The notes under the pieces are model-generated. The model did not search any database. It saw only the letters and a list, made by a program, of their open reading frames with translations, and was not told the origin of the DNA. The position numbers were made by a program, and so were the translations under genes. Below, piece by piece: positions 60,365 to 64,000 of a stretch of 64,000 bases of DNA (the stretch's first letter is position 1; each line of letters starts with the position of its first letter). Source of the DNA: Actinoplanes campanulatus (GTDB lineage Bacteria; Actinomycetota; Actinomycetes; Mycobacteriales; Micromonosporaceae); assembly GCF_014647795.1 (NCBI RefSeq), contig NZ_BMPW01000009.1, forward strand, positions 248,001 through 312,000. Direction: 5' to 3'.

Positions 60365-60403
60365 GTAACGAGGTTTCCCTTAATGGAACAGAGCGGTTAG
60401 GGT
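60365..60403 (+). promoter_or_regulatory. Tripartite operator, copy 3, and leaderless promoter
   Basis: GTAAC-N3-GTTTC-N7-GGAAC at 60365-60389 (each outer half has one change) lies over the -35 of a TAGGGT -10 box (60398-60403), which is 5 bases before the ATG at 60409. The layout predicts repression of the CoA-transferase transcript, and possibly of the divergent amidohydrolase. Confidence 0.6.
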
Positions 60404-60408
60404 GTGGC

Positions 60409-61602
60409 ATGCACAGCCCTCTCGAAGGGGTCCGCGTCGTCGACGCGTCCACCCTGTTCGCCGGACCTCTGGCCGCGACGGTCCTCGGCGACTACGGCGC
60501 CGACGTGACCAAGATCGAGCATCCGGTCAAGGGCGACCCGGCCCGGGGGCACGGGCCGGCGAAGGACGGTGTGCCGCTCTGGTGGACGATGCTGGGCCGC
60601 AACAAGCGGACGGTCACCCTCAATCTGAGGGCCGCCAAAGGCGCTGAGATTGCGAAAAATCTCTTCAAAGACGTTGATGTCCTGATCGAGAACTTTCGTC
60701 CAGGAACCCTGGAGCGCTGGGGTCTGGGACCCGACGTGCTGCACGAGATCAACCCGAGGCTGATCATCGCGCGCGTCACCACATATGGACAATTCGGACC
60801 GTACTCGCACCGGCCGGGGTTCGGCACGCTGGCCGAGGCGATGAGCGGGTTCGCGGCCATCACCGGTGAGCCGGACGGGCCTCCGACCCTGCCGCCCTTC
60901 GGCTTGGCGGACGGCATCGCCGCGCTGACCACCGCCCAGGCGATCATGACCGCGCTGTACCACCGCGACGCGCGGGGAGGCACGGGCCAGGTCATCGACC
61001 TGGCCATCGTCGAGCCGATGCTCACCGTCCTCGGCATGCAGGCGATGGTGTACGACCAGCTGGGCCAGGTGCAACAGCGGACCGGCAACCGATCGGTCAA
61101 CAACGCGCCGCGCAACACCTACCGGACCGCCGACGGCCGCTGGGTCGCCGTCTCCACGAGCGCGCAGGCCATCGCCGAGCGGGTGATGCGCCTGGTCGGC
61201 CGCCCCGAGCTGATCGACGAGCCGTGGTTCGCCACCGGCGTCGGCCGGGCCGCGCACGCCGACGTGCTGGACGAGGCGCTGAGCGGGTGGATCGGCGCCC
61301 GCGACCTGGCGACGGTCACCGAGGCGTTCGAGCGGGCACAGGCCGCGATCGCCCCGGTCTACGACATCGCGGACGTCTTCGCCGACCCGCAGTTCATCGC
61401 GCGCGACTCGGTGACGACCGCGCACGATCCGACGCTCGGGCCGGTGCGCATGCCCGGCCCGCTGTACCGCCTCTCGCGGACGCCCGGCTCGATCCGCTGG
61501 ACCGGCCGGCCGCGCGGCGCGGACACCGACGACGTGCTCGCCGGCCTCGGCTACGACGAGGAGGAACGGGCGAAGCTGAGGGCCGAAGGAGTCATCTGGT
61601 GA
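60409..61602 (+). CDS. Class III CoA-transferase (CaiB/BaiF) no. 2
   Basis: A 397-residue family III CoA-transferase with VVDASTLFAGPLAATVLGDYGADV, LIENFRPGTLERWGL and the catalytic Asp region GQVIDLAIVEPML. It is related to the enzyme at 51598-52791. The ATG lies 5 bases after a -10 box (leaderless). GTGA overlap with the cyclase-type gene. Confidence 0.88.
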   Translation: MHSPLEGVRVVDASTLFAGPLAATVLGDYGADVTKIEHPVKGDPARGHGPAKDGVPLWWTMLGRNKRTVTLNLRAAKGAEIAKNLFKDVDVLIENFRPGTLERWGLGPDVLHEINPRLIIARVTTYGQFGPYSHRPGFGTLAEAMSGFAAITGEPDGPPTLPPFGLADGIAALTTAQAIMTALYHRDARGGTGQVIDLAIVEPMLTVLGMQAMVYDQLGQVQQRTGNRSVNNAPRNTYRTADGRWVAVSTSAQAIAERVMRLVGRPELIDEPWFATGVGRAAHADVLDEALSGWIGARDLATVTEAFERAQAAIAPVYDIADVFADPQFIARDSVTTAHDPTLGPVRMPGPLYRLSRTPGSIRWTGRPRGADTDDVLAGLGYDEEERAKLRAEGVIW

Positions 61603-62366
61603 AAGTTTTCGATCTTGCGCAGCCGATGCGGAAGGGGATGCCACAGTCGCCGAACCATCCGGCCTACACCCATTCCCTGGTGCGCCGGCACGGTGACACG
61701 GTGCGGGCCGGCGGCGGGTCGGCCGCCAACGACCTCCTGGTCATGGGCACACACGTCGGCACGCACGTGGACGCGCTGGCGCACGTCTCGCAGGACGGGC
61801 TGCTGCACGGCGGGGTTGTCGCGGCCGACGTGCAGTCCGACGCCGGTTTCGCCCGGCTCGGCATCGACGAGTTCCCGCCGTTCGTCGGCCGCGGCGTCCT
61901 CCTGGACGTGGCGCGGGTGCACGGCGTGGAGGTGCTGCCGCCCGGCTACGAGGTGACGGCCGAGGACCTCTCGGCCGCCTCCGGCGACCTCACGATCAAC
62001 CCCGGCGACGCGGTCCTCATCGGCACCGGCTGGTCACGCCATTTCCACAACGGGCAAACCTTCTCGGGTACGCGTGACGGCGTGCCCGGCCCCGGAGAGG
62101 ACGCCGCACGCTGGCTGGTCGAGCGGGAGATCGCGGTGACCGGGGCGGAGACGATCGCCTACGAGCACATCGCCCCCGGCGCCGGGCACGCCAGCCTGCC
62201 GGTGCACCGGATCCTGCTGGTCGGGGCCGGCATCAACATCGTGGAGACGATGTTGCTCAGTGAGCTGGCCGACGCCGGAGTGACCGAGTTCCAGTTCATC
62301 CTGGCCCCGCTCAAGCTGGTCGGCGCCACGGGTTCGCCGGTGCGGCCGCTGGCGGTGGTCCCGTGA
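61599..62366 (+). CDS. Cyclase-family metal hydrolase (kynurenine formamidase / isatin hydrolase type)
   Basis: A 255-residue cyclase-superfamily protein. The signature H-x-G-T-H-x-D reads THVGTHVDALAH. Family members are Mn/Zn hydrolases of amides, such as formylkynurenine or isatin. The GTG at 61599 overlaps the CoA-transferase stop and the end overlaps the MmgE/PrpD gene (GTGA). Together with the hydantoinase and cysteine hydrolase, it suggests breakdown of an N-containing ring or ureido compound. Confidence 0.83.
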   Translation: MKVFDLAQPMRKGMPQSPNHPAYTHSLVRRHGDTVRAGGGSAANDLLVMGTHVGTHVDALAHVSQDGLLHGGVVAADVQSDAGFARLGIDEFPPFVGRGVLLDVARVHGVEVLPPGYEVTAEDLSAASGDLTINPGDAVLIGTGWSRHFHNGQTFSGTRDGVPGPGEDAARWLVEREIAVTGAETIAYEHIAPGAGHASLPVHRILLVGAGINIVETMLLSELADAGVTEFQFILAPLKLVGATGSPVRPLAVVP

Positions 62367-63733
62367 GCCTCGCCCAGGAGCTGGGGGAGTTCGCGGCCGA
62401 GGTGGACCCACCCGGGCGGGTGCGCGCGGACGTGCCGACGCGGATCCTCGACGTGCTCGGGAACAGTCTGGCCGCGTACGTCGAAAAGGACGCGGACGCG
62501 GCGCCCGCCGCACTCCGCGCGATGCGACGCTGGGGTGGCGTGCCCGAATCGACCGTCCTCGGCTCCGGGGACCGGTTGCCCGCGCCGTCCGCGGCGTTCG
62601 TGAACGGGGTGCTCGCCCACTCGCTCGACTTCGACGACACGCACCTGCCGTCGGTGCTGCACCCGAGCGCCTCGGTGGTCCCGGCCGCGCTGGCCGCGGC
62701 CGAGGCGGGCGCGCCCGGTGACCTGATCGCCGCGATCGCCGCCGGCATCGAGGTGACCAACCGGCTCGGCATGGCCGGCTGCGATCCGGAGACCGGCGCG
62801 AACCTGTACTTCGAGCGAGGCCAGCACGCCACCTCGATCTGCGGGACGATCGGCGCCGCGGTGGCCGTGGCCCGCCTGTACGAGCTGGACGCCGGGAAGA
62901 TCGCCGATGCCGTCGGGATCGCCGTGTCGATGGGCGCCGGGGTGCTGGAGGCGAACCGTACCGGTGGGTCGGTGAAACGTTCGCACTGCGGCTGGGCGGC
63001 GCACGGCGGGGTGGTCGCGGCGACGCTGGCCGCCGAGGGGCTGACCGGCCCGCCGACCGTGCTGGAGGGGCGCTTCGGGTTCTTCACGGCACACACCGGC
63101 CGGTTCACGCCGGAGGCTGTCACGGCCGGGCTGGGCGAGCGCTGGGAACTGCTGCGGACGGTGTTCAAGCCGTACCCGTCGAATCATTTCACCCACGCCG
63201 GGATCGACTGCGCGCTGGCGTTGCGCGCGGCCGGACTGGATCCGGACGACGTGGAGAGCGCCGAGCTGGGGGTGGCCGGGCCGGTGCTGCGGACCATCGC
63301 CGAGCCGGCCGCCGAGAAGGCCCGGCCGCGCAGCGGGTACCAAGCCAAGTTCTCCGGGCCGTACACCCTCGCGGTGGCCCTGACCGGGGGCGGCGGGCTG
63401 GGCGTGGGCCTGGACGACTTCGCAGGCCTGGACCCGCGGCGGCTGGAGTTGGCGTCCCGGGTGCGGATGTACGCCGACGAGGCCGCCACCGCCGCGTTCC
63501 CGCGCGCGTTCGCCGGCGTGCTGCGGGTGCGCACCCGCTCCGGGGCGGTGGTGGAGCACCGGGTGGACAGTTCGCGCGGCGGGCCCGGGCATCCGCTGAG
63601 CGCGGCCGAGGTGACCGCGAAGTTCACCGGCAACGCCCAGCGTGCGATATCGGTCGATGCGGTGGCGGCGCTGTCCGACGCGGTCCGGCGGCTCGGGTTC
63701 GGTGGGCCGGTTTCCGACGTGTTTCCGATCTGA
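62363..63733 (+). CDS. MmgE/PrpD-family protein
   Basis: A 456-residue protein of the MmgE/PrpD superfamily (2-methylcitrate dehydratase, cis-aconitate decarboxylase, IDS epimerase). Segments typical of the family are NGVLAHSLDFDDTH, HPSASVVPAALAAAE, QHATSICGTIGAA, KRSHCGWAAHGG and FKPYPSNHFTHAGID. Reaction likely a dehydration or decarboxylation of a tricarboxylate-like acid, or epimerisation. The GTG at 62363 overlaps the upstream stop (GTGA). Confidence 0.85.
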   Translation: MSLAQELGEFAAEVDPPGRVRADVPTRILDVLGNSLAAYVEKDADAAPAALRAMRRWGGVPESTVLGSGDRLPAPSAAFVNGVLAHSLDFDDTHLPSVLHPSASVVPAALAAAEAGAPGDLIAAIAAGIEVTNRLGMAGCDPETGANLYFERGQHATSICGTIGAAVAVARLYELDAGKIADAVGIAVSMGAGVLEANRTGGSVKRSHCGWAAHGGVVAATLAAEGLTGPPTVLEGRFGFFTAHTGRFTPEAVTAGLGERWELLRTVFKPYPSNHFTHAGIDCALALRAAGLDPDDVESAELGVAGPVLRTIAEPAAEKARPRSGYQAKFSGPYTLAVALTGGGGLGVGLDDFAGLDPRRLELASRVRMYADEAATAAFPRAFAGVLRVRTRSGAVVEHRVDSSRGGPGHPLSAAEVTAKFTGNAQRAISVDAVAALSDAVRRLGFGGPVSDVFPI

Positions 63734-63840
63734 CTCTCTTTGAGAGCGCTTCGGAAACGCTGTATCGCAGGGCGGGATAAGGCTGGTCGGTGGGTTGACA
63801 TGAGTGTTGCGGACTGCGTTCATTGATCCCACGCAGAAAG

Positions 63841-63865
63841 TAAACGCCGTTTCCTCTAGCGAAAC
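63841..63865. promoter_or_regulatory. Tripartite operator, copy 4
   Basis: TAAAC-N3-GTTTC-N7-GAAAC (first half-site changed at one base). It lies 95 bases before the next gene's start at 63961. A TTGACA at 63795-63800 is a possible -35; no clear -10 follows. The region 63734-63960 holds nothing else recognised. Confidence 0.6.
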
Positions 63866-63960
63866 GGGAAGGGGACTGGATGCGTACCGCGCGCTAGAGC
63901 GCCACCACCGCGAGACGGAGGCGGCGCACCCACTGTCAGAGAGGGGACGCGGCACCACCA

Positions 63961-64000
63961 TGACATCCACCGCAAGAAAGGCCCTGATCGCGGCTCTGGC
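63961..64000 (+). CDS. Start of a gene, probably exported protein
   Basis: Only 13 codons are visible: MTSTARKALIAAL, the positively charged start and hydrophobic run of a signal peptide. GAGAGGGG lies 15 bases upstream. Given the regulon's other genes, a substrate-binding lipoprotein for import would be a natural guess, but this cannot be read here. Confidence 0.45.

Overview
The window is very GC-rich, uses GTG and TTG starts freely and has many 4-base ATGA/GTGA overlaps. This points to a filamentous actinomycete. A GerW-family sporulation protein beside a PilZ protein, form I CO dehydrogenase and many secreted polysaccharide or ester hydrolases fit Micromonosporaceae, most likely an Actinoplanes-like soil organism. 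The genus is an inference. No rRNA, tRNA, CRISPR array or phage was recognised.

Layout. 1-4.6 kb: the start of an ABC transporter ATPase facing a NarL-type two-component system, small accessory genes, a gene fragment, and a second-type EF-Tu. That EF-Tu carries substitutions at positions tied to EF-Tu antibiotic resistance and has an attenuator-like leader (22-codon leaderless ORF followed by hairpins). 4.7-9.6 kb: a copper locus (copA, a secreted His-rich protein, csoR) split by an IS200/IS605-type element with an apparently intact TnpB and a truncated TnpA. 9.7-20.5 kb: a form I [Mo-Cu] CO dehydrogenase cluster (coxMSL with coxD/G/E-type and two XdhC-type maturation genes, one fused to a YHS metal domain), ending at a LysR regulator. 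21.4-22.0 kb: a gene-free stretch with four copies of a palindromic repeat.

22-31.3 kb: a catabolic regulon that reads as tannin/gallate degradation: secreted tannase-family esterase, AAHS aromatic acid transporter, VOC-type extradiol dioxygenase, and GalD-, GalC- and GalB-type enzymes. Two GntR/FCD regulators and five copies of an ATTGTcaACAAT operator tie it together. A duplicated 68-bp micro-ORF cassette links galC and galD. 31.9-34.3 kb: an unusual translationally coupled trio (SigE-type ECF sigma, membrane protein with three repeats, amidoligase). 34.4-37.5 kb: PadR/ABC exporter, PilZ and GerW genes. 37.5-43.9 kb: a LacI-controlled beta-galactoside uptake and GH42 beta-galactosidase operon with twin 16-bp operators. 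44-50.9 kb: membrane, regulatory and secreted genes, including an ECF sigma with a probable membrane anti-sigma partner.

51-64 kb: a catabolic region of unknown substrate: cysteine hydrolase, two class III CoA-transferases, HMG-CoA-lyase-type lyase, acyl-CoA synthetase, acyl-CoA dehydrogenase/oxidase, double cupin, hydantoinase-type amidohydrolase, cyclase-type hydrolase and MmgE/PrpD protein. Its promoters share a tripartite operator (xAAAC-N3-GTTTC-N7-GAAAC), so it looks like a single regulon. The most interesting leads are the EF-Tu paralogue with its leader, the tannin/gallate regulon with a VOC dioxygenase, the sigma/repeat/amidoligase trio, the micro-ORF cassettes, and the tripartite-operator regulon.
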